Position numbers and translations under genes: made by a program. A stretch of 64,000 bases of DNA, taken from contig JAMKCF010000019.1 in NCBI GenBank assembly GCA_023634235.1, forward strand, positions 7,891,684-7,955,683, read 5' to 3'. The notes under the pieces were generated by a model. That model had not been told where the DNA came from, searched no databases, and saw only the letters and a program-made list of their open reading frames with translations. Of the stretch, positions 21,906 through 34,330 are shown in pieces. Positions within the stretch are counted from its first letter, which is position 1. The number at the start of each line of letters is the position of its first letter. The DNA is from Pisaster brevispinus. Its lineage: Eukaryota; Echinodermata; Asteroidea; Forcipulatida; Asteriidae.

Positions 21906-22141
21906 GGTAATCGAACATCAGCAGAGATTCCGAAATATAACGAGTTTTCTTAGTTATTTTAAGGCAAATGTGGACAGCAGTGACACCTGACATGACATCG
22001 CAATATTTAAATACATCAAGTACGTGCTGAGGACGTTAAATGGCAGTGAAATAGCGAATTCAGACAAGCAACTCTCGCCTGCCCCTCCGCGGAATCGGCT
22101 GAGCGTTACACACACATCCGGGAAATTTGTGACTTCCCAAA
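21906..22141. promoter_or_regulatory. Divergent promoter between YqaJ gene and WDR20
   Basis: The two start codons face away from each other with only 236 bp between them. This interval must hold both 5' UTRs and both core promoters unless distant 5' exons exist. There is no TATA box near WDR20. The WDR20 side is CpG-rich (gcccctccgcggaatcggct), has an ETS-like catccgggaaat at 22115-22126, and aaaatggcggc spanning the start codon, which is the YY1-type initiator often found at housekeeping gene starts. Confidence 0.55.
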
Positions 22142-22387
22142 ATGGCGGCTTCCGAAGGGGGTGGAAAGGACGAAGTGAAAACCCAATTTGGGACGCGTGA
22201 GGGGACGTATAAACTGATGACTCTCTCCGAATATTCCTGGCCCTCGAGAGCTCCGTATAATGTTCAATGTTGCCATCCTGTTAGGGTGTCATTTACGAGT
22301 GTGGAGGATGGATCTGGGTGTAATGACAAAATTTGTTTCAATGTAGGCCGAGAACTTTATTTTTACCCGTACAAAGGTGTGCGGAAG
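22142..22387 (+). CDS. WDR20: WDR20, exon 1
   Basis: WDR20 is a WD-repeat protein that binds and stimulates the USP12/USP46-WDR48 deubiquitinase complex (established for vertebrates). The coding sequence here is the join 22142-22387, 33759-33944, 35832-36998, 37534-37572: 545 aa, close to the vertebrate length of about 570. Exon 1 has 82 codons, phase 0 at its AAG|GTGAGT donor. It starts MAASEGGGKDEVKTQFGTRE and ends CFNVGRELYFYPYKGVRK, both characteristic of this family. The start is the first ATG and lies in a YY1-like context. The gene is divergent from the YqaJ gene. All junctions are phase 0 and no stop or frameshift is seen, so it appears functional. Confidence 0.95.
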
Positions 22388-22782
22388 GTGAGTTATGCAT
22401 TGATTGATCGTGAATGCACGTTCTTAATAATTGTGACACCGGTTATGCTGATTTTCCCTCCCCTAATTTTCTGGAGACTTCATAAAAAATATTTAAAGCA
22501 ATACAACACTTGATGCTTGTGAATATCATGAATATATTGACATTGTGCGTAAATTCAATATTATTTTCACTTTCAGTTCAGCAGACCACACTGGCAGAGG
22601 GAGGTACTCCTCCTCAGCTCAGGATCCTATTCATGTGGTATCTGATCTGGGTGGAATCGAAATGTAATTTTGAAACAAAATTGATCATTGATGGATAGAA
22701 AAATCTGATTACTCATCACAAACTGTTCCAAGTATTTACAGATGGCCATGGGTCTATTGGGGCTTTCAGATAATCTACAGCA

Positions 22783-23170
22783 CAGGGCTTGAATTTTACA
22801 CTGGCCCGCCAGGCCCGAGGCCAGTGATTTTAGCATTGAGCCAGTCTACCAGCATGGCCAGTAAACTCATGGCCAGTAAACTCATGACCAGACGGTCAGC
22901 AGTCCAGCGGTCTTGTGCTTGTGTTCAAATCATGACTGTCAGTCTGATAAATACAATTCTGCTGATTATTGAAGAAAATCCATAACACAAATGAGATAAT
23001 TCGTCTCTTCAATTTAGTGCTTTTTCAAACTCAAACAGTTCAATCGTTAAACTGTGTAGGCATTTTTTATGCTCGTTTCAATTCTGGTATTGTCAACAAA
23101 AATTCTGGTCCAGTAAATATTTTGAGGCAAGTACAAGCCCTGCGGTCTTGTGGATTCCTCCCCCCCCCCA
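22783..23170. mobile_element. Short TIR element, family C
   Basis: Starts cagggcttgaattttacact and contains gaggccagtgattttagcat, ggtcttgtgcttgtg and 'caagccctgcggtcttg', matching 5505-6327. It lies early in WDR20 intron 1. Confidence 0.65.
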
Positions 23171-23494
23171 ATTGTAGCGTACGTATATCAGCTGGGGTGG
23201 TCCCCAGCCTACAGACACGGCTAGGATGATCCCTAACACAGTTTTTATTGTGATCATTCTATTTATCCTCCCCATTAATCCTGTCTTGTACACGTTTCAG
23301 GTTAGCTCCAATAAGATCTCTTTTCCAAAACCCAATTTTAAGGAGTTGGTTCAGTTGTATTCGTATTTAAGTTAAAGAGGATGAGAAATGACCATTACAA
23401 TTTTGTGATGTACTCATTGCCCGATAGATACACATGTAGAGTCCTTACGTGATTGGGGAAAACATATGAATACAATGGGAATTTACATCGCTTT

Positions 23495-23720
23495 AACCCT
23501 TTCCTTACCATAGGCGACTTTAGTCGACTGCACTCATACCCCCTCTTCCTTACCATTGGCGACTTTAGTCGACCAAGCTTGCACACAAAAAAGCACTCAA
23601 GCCTGAGCACAAAGGCCATTTGTAATAAAGTTGTAGTTTTGTCCATGTTCACCCTCCATACCCAAGCTTACCATCATTGGAAAGAGAGAGATCGGATCTT
23701 TCCAATGGTGGTAAAATAAA
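23495..23720. repeat. Direct repeats with gcgactttagtcgac and a hairpin
   Basis: Two copies of ttccttaccat.ggcgacttta + gtcgac lie about 50 bp apart (23503-23527 and 23548-23572). Further right, ccatcattggaaagag and ctttccaatggtgg (about 23670-23715) are inverted complements that can form a hairpin. Confidence 0.6.
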
Positions 23721-24616
23721 ATAAGGTTGCTATTATGCAATCTCTTCAAATTGGAATAGGAAGATCCGAAATGCCAAACACCTACGGAGCGCCATATGGT
23801 TGTGTACAAAAGAGTGTTTGAGATTACAGATTGCACTGAGGAAAGAAAGACCAAGAACTTTGACATTTATTGGACCAATCTCAATGAGTTTTAGATTAAA
23901 TGAAAGGGAATTCAATAAGGAAGAACTTTTTTATTACTTATTTTGCTGTAAAACAATATCTTCAAGGAGATAATGGAGTTTGTAAAAACGGCCTTTGAAC
24001 GAAAGCTTTCTGTTGTGTAAGAATGTGTGTTTCACGCTTGAGTGGTCAAACAATGCGGTCACCAGCAGTTGTTTATGTCCAAACAATTGTAATTTTTTTC
24101 CAACTCACATGAGGACTAGATTGGAAAATGAGTACAGCGCAAAATTGGAATGGTCCTTTTCCTTCCTCTATAAACTTTGATTGGCATTCTTCAACAACTA
24201 TACAATTGCAATCTCAATGTGTACACATGTACTTCCTCATCACTTTAGGGATCGATTGGTTGTGGAGTTGACTTTTCATTAGAGGTAAACTGTTATACCT
24301 CCGATGGGAAGATCATCAACTGGTCATCACTGTTAAAGCCTGTAGTGTTGGCTTTTTGTCAAAATATTTACTATCAGTATTTGAGTCAGTGAGACTTTGC
24401 AAATTGTATAATTGGTAATAATACTTTTAAAAATGTTTTTTATCTGCACAGTTTTCACTTTCCTCATTCCCAGTCCAAGTATGGTTTAACCTACTCTGGT
24501 TGAAACACCCACACAAGAAGTGAAAGTGAAGAGGAAGATTACTCACAGCAACATCATGAAATTTATGCAAATTGATCCCAAATAATTTAAATCATGGTTG
24601 TCTGATTAACTTGGAC

Positions 24617-24800
24617 CCTGACACACGGCTGAGCCATCGAGCACACTGGACTCGAGCTCTGATCAGCAGAGTGTTGGTTCGAGTCCCGGTCTTGACACTT
24701 GTGTCCTCCACCAAGACATTTGACATTATTATTACCGCATCCTTCAGATGGAACAGAAAGCAGTAGGCCCTGTGTGTGTTGCGCATAACATCCATGCACT
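24617..24800 (+). mobile_element. tRNA-derived SINE (family 1), partial
   Basis: Plus-strand copy: ctgagccatcgagcacactg (A-box region), ggttcgagtcccggtcttga (B box), then cttgtgtcctccaccaagac and cagtaggccctgtgtgtgtt. The 3' body and tail are missing. Confidence 0.7.
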
Positions 24801-27168
24801 CACAACCCTGCTCAGTTCACTCAAACTGCAAATGCAACAAGGTTCGAGTACTTCATCAGATGCAGACACAAAGCTGCTCAATCCATGAAAGATCCTAGCA
24901 TTTAACTTGAAACTAACCTCGAGTATGCATGGGATTGTTGTTGAAGAGGGGGGTATGCTTGTATCAGTTGTGTTTTGAGAAAAAAGCAGTAACTCTTAAC
25001 TTATTTGCACTGGTGGCCATTGATTTCTGAAAGGCTTTTAAAAACATGGCTGTTTTGCAATGCACCGTAATATCAAAATCTCTCTTACATCCTACATGTA
25101 GATCCTTAAATGCTCCAGGCAGACTGACCTGAGCAGTTTAGAATTTCAATTGTATTGAGGGAAAAAGCATAATCTGACTGTGCCCTACTTTTTTTTTATC
25201 GGCACATATCAGTCTTTGTGAGCTTGTGTGAGAATCGGCCGTTCCACATGAGTAATGATGCAAAACTAATTAAACTAACCAAGAGTTGGGCAATACATAC
25301 TGTAGGAATAAAGATGTTTTGCAATTGGCAGAGTAGGCGTACACAGTGTAAAATATTTACATGCAAACTGAGTTGTGAAAAGACTATACACAATTTTCAC
25401 AAACAATTGAGCAAATTATGGTGACCTTTTTGTGGGTCACACCAACAATCGTCAGCATTTAGTATGGCAATTTATACTTAAATACTTATAAAGGATGATG
25501 CACAAAGTGAAGAGGGTGCTGTTCCATAAGTCAGTCTTGAAATCATGTACAGGTGGTACATATGCATATTACAAAAATGTGCACACACACCAGGGTTCTC
25601 CCCAGACAGCATAGCATACCGATACGCGCGAATTGCGTGCTGAAACACGCAAATTGCGTGCTGAAACACGCAAATTTCAGCCGATATGCAAAACAAACGT
25701 ATTAATAATAAACAACTTTGTATTTATTTATAAATAATTTCACAAGAAACATCAAAAACAATATAAAATGCTCCAGATTTCACAGTAGGGCTTTTAAAAC
25801 TAAGATAAACACCAAGTAAAAATCATTCTGAAGATCGTGTTTTAATTTAGCGTGCTTCCAGCTAAACATCCAACCATTTGTGTCCAGAATGCCCCACAGT
25901 TCTGAAAAAAAAAACATCTAGGGAGAGCCCTACACACCTTAGTACATGTGACTGATTAACTAATAAAGAGTCCAACTGAATTCACATCCCTAGTATTCAG
26001 ATATTAGTTCATCACAGGATTCATACTCGGATGAGTGTATTAATTGATGGAACGTCTGCTGCATTGTTTATCTATACTGTTCAGAAACATACAATGTACA
26101 CGACACATACACTAAATGTGTCCATGCAACCCCTTTCAGTTTCCTGCAGTATATGTCCTGATATGTAATGTAGTTTGACTGGGTAACAAAAAATTTAATT
26201 TTGTAAATTTATACTCATAATGCACACAAGGTTTTTAGCCAAGATTTGGTGAAAGGGTGTCCAAATTTGCTGGACATTTAAAAACTGGGTGTCCAAATTG
26301 TTCACTTACATGTACAATACATTTTCATGTTAATGGCAGGTACAAGAGGGTGTCCAAATTTAAAACGGGGTGTCCAACAGACACACAGACACCCCTCTGG
26401 CTAACACTATGAATGCACACATTGGGTTGAAGTACGAGTACCGGTATACAGTGTATGTAGATGCCATGCATTAGCATGGTACACAAATCCTGTTTCATAA
26501 GAATGTAGGTCAGGCCACTCAGTTCAATATTAGTCATACTTAAACAACAGTGCTGTATTTCCCTTTCCTTGTTAACCATTTTCTAGTGGCCCTGAGCAGC
26601 CTAATGAAACTTTATTTTATTAGTATTTCTTGAAAATGGCAGCATTTCAATTTATTTTCAAGTTTATTCTTTATAATAATAGAATGATTGGAGACAATAC
26701 AAATGGAATGTTTTAAGGTTGAAATGAAATTTCAAATTTGCAAAAGCTACCATATCATTTCAATCCTTGGCTCGATGGAAAAATTAAACCTTTCAAATTC
26801 TCTCATACCCTTCTACTCAGGACACAAGGACTAGCCCAGGTACAAGAGTTGAATTTCCAGGGCTGATTTTAACAGACTTTGCACAGCCTGTGTCGGTCAC
26901 ATCTGAAGCAAATGAATTAACACATCATTCAACCATAGTTCAACAGTGTATTTGACTTCTTGCTGTTTACTGAGTAGCATTTCCGTCATCTGTTACCCAA
27001 TGTGCTGGACAATGCAGTCATGTACAACAATGTCCTGAAAGTGCCCATTATGTTAAATTTGATTCTGAAATTATGTTAATTTTATGGCAGCCTATGCAGA
27101 AAAAATGGAAATAAAAATCATCCAAAAAGAATGGAAAGACGGGATGATCATTGACATGGAAGGAAATT

Positions 27169-27183
27169 GGGGGGGGGGGGGGG
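27169..27183. repeat. Poly-G tract
   Basis: Fifteen G followed by tgggggcaggggggtg. A potential G-quadruplex site on the plus strand in WDR20 intron 1. Confidence 0.85.
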
Positions 27184-27544
27184 TGGGGGCAGGGGGGTGC
27201 AAAGCGATCCCTACCTACATGTGTTCACCTATAGACCATGTTATTTGTGACGTCACGTGTTTGCAAAAGAGCCACAGAGCCCTGAGTTTCTGCAGGCACA
27301 ATTTGTACACAGCTCGTTGGAGGAAAACTTTCAACTTACCCTGTAATGGGTAAGTTCACTGCAGTATGGGTAAATCTTTTATCTTTTGGTAAATAAAAAC
27401 ATCAGAGGGGTCATGTAATCTGTAGGCTTGAGAAACCTGGAAAAAAAAGTAGATGGAAAAAAAATAGGTTTAGCAATCGATTCGATTTATAGAAACAATC
27501 ATATTCAGGTATAAACTTTGAAAAAAAAAAAAAAAAAAAAACAT

Positions 27545-27640
27545 GGATGAAAGGATTTTGTCTGAGGTGGGATTTGAACCGGGGTCCTATGGGTGAAAGG
27601 TAAGGAAAGATACTGCTTTGCCAACCTGGTGCACATATGG
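27545..27640 (-). mobile_element. tRNA-like SINE head (family 4)
   Basis: On the minus strand: caggttggcaaagcagtatc and ccccggttcaaatcccacct. The adjacent 20-base A run at 27522-27541 may be the tail of another element. Confidence 0.5.
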
Positions 27641-29841
27641 TACAGTGTATGTAAAACTGTGTAGAATAGAAGACAAGGCTCTTTCTGATTTGGCAGCTAT
27701 GGCTACAACTTCAACGCATGATGACGTGGAAATCTAGCTAGAGCTGTAGCAGCCAATTCCGACACGTTTATGTTATGTTACAAATACTGAGCAATTGACT
27801 GTTTGAACAAAGATTGTGCTGCTAATAATAAATAATGGGAAAAAAAAGATGAACTTCAGAAACATGCGTGTACTGCAGTATTTTCCTTGGCCATTTGAAC
27901 TTGTGGCAATGTGGCAACCTTACTAATTTTTTACCAATATCGTCACCTCGTGCCAAAAAATAAATACTAGTAGAACAATGTTCATTTTATGAACTTGCTC
28001 CTTGACCTCTATGTGTGAACATTTTATGAAGAACTCAAAATTTGAACACATGGGGTGTAGACGGAATTCTCACACATTTGTGCGAGCGCTGCAATCTTGT
28101 CAGTTTGTAGGCTGCGTAAAATTTTACTTTAATTCTTAATTTCAATTTTGACTACCTCTCTCGGTTCATCAACCAGGGGGAAGCACTGGTACCTCGTACC
28201 TGTACACATCGGGGCATGAACTTTTGATATCTCATTTGATCAAAGTATGAAATGTAAAGTGCTGAAAACCCATTGAAACGCCCCAATGAAACGTTTGTGA
28301 CGTTAGACTTAGTGATGTACAAATGTACATAAAGTGTAATTGGCTGTTGACCTTTACGGTGGACAGACCATCTTTGTTATTCACAAGAGAGAAGCCAAGA
28401 GGGTGTCATCATCACATCGTAAAGTACCCCGCATAGGGATCTGTCCCAATCTCAATGATCAAGTTCCTGACTAGAATTCACAGGTGACTTGCCAATCTGT
28501 AGTATTTTTTTTTTTTCGCCATGAAAAATGAATTTCCAACCCCCATTAGATGTAGGCCTTGGCACTTAGTGCTTGCCGTGATTTCACCAAGTTGCTCAGT
28601 AAAGAGCAGCCCACAGTCTGCTGTGGTTTTTTCTTCCCCGAGCACCTTACACATAATTCCACCCAGGGGGAGGGGTAGTGCAGACCAATTATGATAATGG
28701 CATTTTGTTTCCTTGTGTGGGATTATAACATTACCACATGGAGGAATACCAAGGGGAAGGAGTCTACAGGCAACTGAGGCTCTCTCTGTCTCTCTGGTAT
28801 TTCAGAAGTCGAGTCGCACGAAAAGAAACAAAATCCCAACCATCTGGGTCGTTTATTGCATAGCCATGGTCTTTACAACGCCTCAACTCATGCAAAACAC
28901 GGTGTCTTTGAGAGGGATGGCTTTATCATCCTTGGGTTTACCATGGTTCTACTTGAGTCTGTCCTTCACATATGCACGCGTACTGCACTTCACTTTGTGT
29001 CTGGCTGGCAGACTGCAAGGAGGTTGTCGGCATTGCCATAGCACTCATGGTGGTGGCCACACACACTAAAATCTTTCACCGTTCTGGATTTACAGCCGAT
29101 ATTAAATTCTTGATGGAGAATCTATTGATTGGACTTTATGTAAATCACAAACTGGGAACGATTTTGATCATTTTGGGACATTAAGCCAGACAGGTCCTGT
29201 GTGCAGTGTAACTAATGCATGCAACAGAGACTAATTAACAGAGACCCAGTACAGTAACACTTATTTCTGAGAGACAGGGTTTGTTAAGTGTTTCATCACC
29301 ATGAAAACCATTACAAGGTGCATATTTGCCACAAAATTGTAAATAAAATAGTACAAGAATGAGCAATATTAGACGCCTGTCAGATATGATCAAGCGCTCT
29401 AAAAGAACTGCGCATTATGTAATCACAGAACTTTGAGAAAATTAATTATCAAATTAATTGAAGAGGAGGGAGAACAAGTGCAGAACAAAAAGGAAGACTC
29501 AAAAACGGGCATTGCCGTTTACTATGTCTTCCAAGTGTGGTGGCATTTTGTCCTTATCACAAAGCTGTTTCCTTGTGGTTTGCAGTCAATAATTAATTAG
29601 TTCGAATGCCTTCAAAGAAAATTGTCATCATCATTACTTGTATGAGAGTAGATCAATGAAAAGGGTTTGTCTTGGTCATAGCTAGTATGAACTCTAATCC
29701 AGTTACTGCACGATTCATGCCCTCGTTAATTTGTGATGTGGCAGCCAGTTTTAAATGTGACCAGTACTTATTTGAAAGTGTATACAGTCCTAGTGCCTAC
29801 TTTTCAAATATTATGATACAACTAGATCGGGGAATTTTCCC

Positions 29842-30224
29842 CTTTTAGGTGCAAAGTATACCTTTGGTTTTTGGAACCATTCGATTGTTTTAATCCTATA
29901 TAAATGTAGATCTATACAATAAAACTAACCTGTGAGAGTTTCATTTCAAAAGGTGGTCGCTGTTTTTAGAAATCGCCAAAAGTCAGGAAGAATAACCCCT
30001 AATAGCAATACACAATCTGGAAACGTTTCTGACAGAAACGTTTCTCAGATTCAAATTTTGGGGTATAAAAACTGATATCTTTTTCCATAAACACTTTATT
30101 CTGAATTGAAATGATTCTCAAAATGCTTTATACTATCGAAAGCTGTTATACTTCTAACCAAGGAAGGTTTTTTTTATTGCTATTAATGTTTAGAGTGATT
30201 ACCAAACGTATACATTCCCTTTAA
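29842..30224. mobile_element. TIR MITE, family B
   Basis: Left end aggtgcaaagtatacctttg, right end ccaaacgtatacattccctt. The interior ttcatttcaaaaggtggt, aagtcaggaagaataa and gaaacgtttctcagatt are nearly identical to 46992-47380. Confidence 0.8.
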
Positions 30225-31554
30225 ACATTTTGTCTGTATATTGTGAAAATATACATGTTGATCTCAAACATTGTTTTACATGTGATACTGTACATGTAAC
30301 AGAAACTTGCCACTTGAAACCAATGTGCCAATTCAGAAAAATATGAGCATCTTTTATGTAAACTACCGTTTTCTAGTAATTAATAGAATGATTGAGCCAT
30401 GAACTGCTTTCATGATGTATTCATAGCTTTTTATTGTGATCCTTCCTTTCGAGGGAGGAAGAAGTGCACATTTTGAATAATTAGTACCCTTCATACAGCT
30501 CGTGTGAGCCAACTACACAAAAATATCTTCAGGTTGACACTACGGCAGACAGTGACAATCCAAGTGTTTCGTGCATTTCCTGCGGCCAGTCCTTCTAAAG
30601 TTGATGCTTTAATCAAGATTAGTCCAGTTGATGGACAGCATCCGCCACGGAGTGCACTTCTTCCTCATTTTACGACGTCAGCATTACACCGCTGTCTCCC
30701 TCCACGTTTAAGGTTGGAAATCAAAGACGGAGGGGAAAAAAAATTGCCGAAGACGTGTGAGTGCCCCTCAAGAGGCCTGATGGCTAAATGAAATTTCTAG
30801 CGTAACTACCCGTATCAAATAACAATAGCCATTTACACATGAACTGTTAACATTCAATTCATTACACTGCCTTTCATGTTTATTTCTGTTTAAAGAGCAG
30901 ATACCGTTTCTGTCATTATCAGGAAAGCCAAGAGCCAATTTTCACTTGATACTGCCAAAAAGGGTATTAAGTTGTTTATAGCTTGCGCTTCTTATTGAAA
31001 GCAACATTCATTATACTATCAAAGTCTCTAAGAAGCAGTGCATACATAGTGCTTACATTAGCTGTTCCCTTGGGGGAAAAAAAGGGAGCCTCCTTTCGAT
31101 CAAATGGATGAAAAATGGATGAGTTTCAAGAGGCATTTCTTGAAAACTGAACAAATGTGTTCTTCCTTATCCAATCCATCCTTTAAAAAATGCCACCGTT
31201 GTTGAGATTTGTGCTGAGGAGCTTGTTCTTTATGAAATAGAATCTAGAACTGTAAACTGTAAACACCAGAAGAACTTTTGAATAGTATCAAGATTGTATT
31301 TTAAAAATCATGTTAGTGTTATACAGTTTGGAATTAGTCATCTTTAGTCCTAAACTTTTTTTTTTGAGGGGGTTAAAAAGTAATAAAATAATGGAAAACA
31401 TATATTGCTGTGAATATTTAAAAGAAATGTTTCTACATGAGTTAAGCGTACTGCGTCAACAATGACCTACTAAACCTATAAGCCCATAACACATGACTAG
31501 GTTTCGTGTTAAGTCATGTACTTGTAAAGTGTATGCATTGTTCGCCCTTCACAG
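30225..31554. other. WDR20 intron 1, non-coding stretch
   Basis: Nothing recognised beyond short homopolymers. The 95-codon open frame at 30504-30791 lacks splice borders and family resemblance. Confidence 0.5.
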
Positions 31555-31757
31555 CGGTCCACTGGCCAAATGCTATTCAAAACACCGGAGGACCAGTCAA
31601 AATTCTCTCCAAGTGGTCCGGCTGGCTGGTTCAGTGTTGGAAAGCATCCCGATGTAATATTAAAATATGGACAAGTGAGAAAGCTGGCAGACTAGCAAAA
31701 TGACAAGCTAACTGGTCCTGCTGGCTAGGCACTGAAAAATTGAACAGCAAACCCTGG
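31555..31757 (+). repeat. Interspersed repeat, family D
   Basis: Better preserved relative of 10600-10775: ggtccactggccaaatgcta, gaccagtcaaaattctctcc, 'agctggcagactagcaaaatg', ctggtcctgctggctaggca. Confidence 0.5.
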
Positions 31758-31798
31758 TATGGGCCTTATTCAAGAGTTTGGGTAATTTTCACTGCTGT

Positions 31799-32242
31799 AA
31801 AATAATAACAAAAATAATAATAATAATGGCTATTTAAATAGCGCTCATATCCGTCACTCAGTGACGTTCAAGGCGCTTCAACATTAAGTATTTTTAAAGT
31901 ATTTTCCTGCATTTGGGGGCTACGTTTGAAGTATGAGACCTACTCCTTAGCATAGCACCTTGTAATGGTTTACAAGGTGCTGTGGCGCAATATGCAGCCA
32001 ATCAAACCAGGAACACCGGGGCGAACCCCTTCTCTTTTCGATAAGTGCACTGGGTTCTTTTACGTGCGTTACACAACACACGGGACCAACGGCTTTACGT
32101 CCCATCCGAAGGACGAAGCAATCATGGTTAAGTGTCTTGCTTAAGGACACAAGTGTCACGACCGGGACTCGAACCCACACTCTGCTGATCAGAAACACCA
32201 GAGCTTGAGTCCAGTGATCTTATCCGCTCGGCCACGACACGC
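31799..32242 (-). mobile_element. tRNA-derived SINE (family 1), near full length
   Basis: Best copy in the window. On the minus strand: head cgtgtcgtggccgagcggat, B box gtgggttcgagtcccggtcg, body with gtccttaagcaagacactta, gacgtaaagccgttggtccc and 'ggtgctgtggcgcaatatgcag', a 3' part with agcgccttgaacgtcactga, and an (ATT)n tail at 31828-31799. It lies in WDR20 intron 1. Confidence 0.85.
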
Positions 32243-33004
32243 CGCTTTTATCAAGGTAAAAGTGTGGTGCGTTACCAACACTGAGGGAATCATTTACACT
32301 GTTTTACGGTAGCCTCACCTTCAAATAAGCCAAATCGCAGGGAAATGAATTCCAGTTCGACCTGGCCTACATCTATTACGTGCTAAGTTAGCTCTATTCA
32401 GAGTGCCATATCATGGTGTGTAAACATTACCTGGTGTAGTACAAGTACATGTATTTGCCAGGAACCCAATTTGTGTTGCAATGCAAACACAATTTTTGAT
32501 GCTCATAGTGGCTGGCATTGCATTCACGGTTTTTAAGTGGCCACTTTTGGTGACTTTTACATATTCTCCTCATCATGGTGTATCCTAGTATCATGCCTGC
32601 TCAAATTTTAGGTCAAATTTTAGGTCAAAGTTTCCATCACAGTAAGGTTTAACAATATTTGTATATAAAAAACTGGGCTGTGCGATTTTACAAAAGGTTT
32701 TTGTTCAAGACATGCAAGTCTTTTTTATGTTCACCATGTCTTTTTACTTTAATGAATAATACAAAATGGCTTGACTCTGATATGGTTTCAAGATAATTTT
32801 ATGGGAGGAGTTTTTATTGCCACAAGTCGCTGGGGAATGTGAATTAATCATGTAGTATTGAGGCTCGTTGAACACCAAGGCTACTGCTGTGTACACTCTA
32901 CTTGTAGGTATAATTACATTGTTGTACAGAGTGTATCAAAATGTATTTGTACAAATGTCATGCCCTGTAACTATTATGAAAATAAGCTGTGATATCCTTC
33001 TATT

Positions 33005-33247
33005 GCCCAATTTCATAGAGCTGCTTAACGGCCGATTCTGTGCTTACTGCGCGATTTCCATAACCTTCTGGTGCTTACTGTATGACAATGAATGGAGTAA
33101 CAATGCAAATCCATGGTGAACGCGCAAGATGGCTGCCTAATTTTCTTGCTAACCTGAGAAATACACTTACGATTATTAAAGCAAATTTTTCTGCTATAGT
33201 TAGCACGAAAATTTGCTTACCGTTAAGCAGCGCTATGAAATTGGGCC
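33005..33247. mobile_element. Foldback MITE, family A, long form
   Basis: Left end gcccaatttcatagagctgc, right end gcagcgctatgaaattgggc, a near-perfect terminal inverted repeat. Same long interior as 7640-7932. Confidence 0.85.
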
Positions 33248-33758
33248 CTGGAGTTTCATTCCAGTACATGCACCAGCAACGCCACTGTCACTTTCACCGG
33301 GTACTTTCATTATCAAATAAAAATATCCGCTGAAACATCTATTTAAGAGGGAGGCCCCAAGATCAATGAGTTGCCATGATGCTAACCCTCTGTGAAGTTA
33401 CAATATAAATACTGTACACTTTCCTCATAGAGGTGTACTTCATACCAGGGAAAAATGTTATTAATGAATTCCAAGGCCTTAATGTACATTGTAGGGTTAA
33501 ACTTACCCCATCCCTAACCCTCCCCCCGATTTCACTGAGAGCTAAGACTGATCTTAAGATGTGTATCATGCTTAATTGCTAAGCAAAGTGAGATGTCACC
33601 ATACAAATCACCATCATGGTGATATTGACAACTCATCTAAGATGAATCTTAGTGCTGTGTGAACTCAAGCCCTGGACTGTTATTATCTGTTACTTCGCCT
33701 TTCCTTGTACAATAACACAACTTGTAATTTCCTTCGATCCCCTGTTTCTTTAACCAAG

Positions 33759-33944
33759 GCGGCTGACTTGACCAAACCCCTGGATAAAAGGACCTACAAA
33801 GGCGGCACCCTCCCGACCTGTCATTCTATCAATCAGTTCACAGCGAGTGCCCAAGGGATCTCCTTATTGGTCGGCTTCTCTGCTGGTCAGGTGCAGCTGA
33901 TCGATCCAATACGAAAGGACATTAGTAAGATCTACAATGAAGAG
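33759..33944 (+). CDS. WDR20: WDR20, exon 2
   Basis: Sixty-two codons, residues 83-144, phase 0 at both ends; acceptor tttaaccaag and donor GAG|GTAAGA. It reads AADLTKPLDKRTYKGGTLPT then CHSINQFTASAQGISLLVGF and AGQVQLIDPIRK, the first WD-like blade of WDR20. The GVRK-AADLTKP junction with exon 1 matches the vertebrate protein as I remember it. Confidence 0.95.
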
Positions 33945-34067
33945 GTAAGAAATCATTGTCAAGCTGATAGGACCAAAGTGAGCTTGTCCCTGGTGGTCTG
34001 CCTGCATTTTCACCGGTCCACTTAAGTATTTCTTGCAAAATTGTCATTTGTACATGTATGTTTGAAG

Positions 34068-34330
34068 CCATAGCATGTCATAGCTGAGCGGTCTAGTGCA
34101 CCAGACTCAAATTCTGGTGGTTTTCATCAGGGTGTGGGTTCGAACCCCAGTCATGACATTTGTGTCCTTGGGCGTGCCACGGCAGCCCAGGGCAGTATAC
34201 TACCCAGGGAGCTGAGAAAGATTGCAGGAATGTTTTTGGCCCAATGATCAGGGCTCTAAAATGTAAAGCGCATTGGTATGATGTTTAAAAAATGCACTAT
34301 ATAAGACCTAGTTTTTAATATTTATTATTA
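34068..34330 (+). mobile_element. tRNA-derived SINE (family 2)
   Basis: Head catgtcatagctgagcggtc, B box gtgggttcgaaccccagtca, then cagtatactacccagggagc, 'ggcccaatgatcagggc', and a short (att) tail. It lies in WDR20 intron 2. Confidence 0.75.

Larger units (their letters stand above)
23721..29841. other. WDR20 intron 1, central part
   Basis: No exon recognised. It contains a SINE (24617-24800), degenerate ccgatatgc/gcgtgctgaaacacgcaaatt direct repeats (25622-25680), a poly-G tract with flanking G-rich sequence (27169-27195), a tRNA-like SINE head (27545-27640), and a fragment of the ggctatggctac foldback (27690-27770). Open frames at 28713-29184 have no family resemblance. Confidence 0.5.

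Noticed and set aside
28713..29184. Overlapping plus-strand open frames of 60-118 codons
   Set aside because: Three overlapping frames with no motif, and they lie within WDR20 intron 1.
30504..30791. 95-codon plus-strand open frame in WDR20 intron 1
   Set aside because: No family resemblance and no convincing acceptor or donor. WDR20 exons 1 and 2 join in phase without it.
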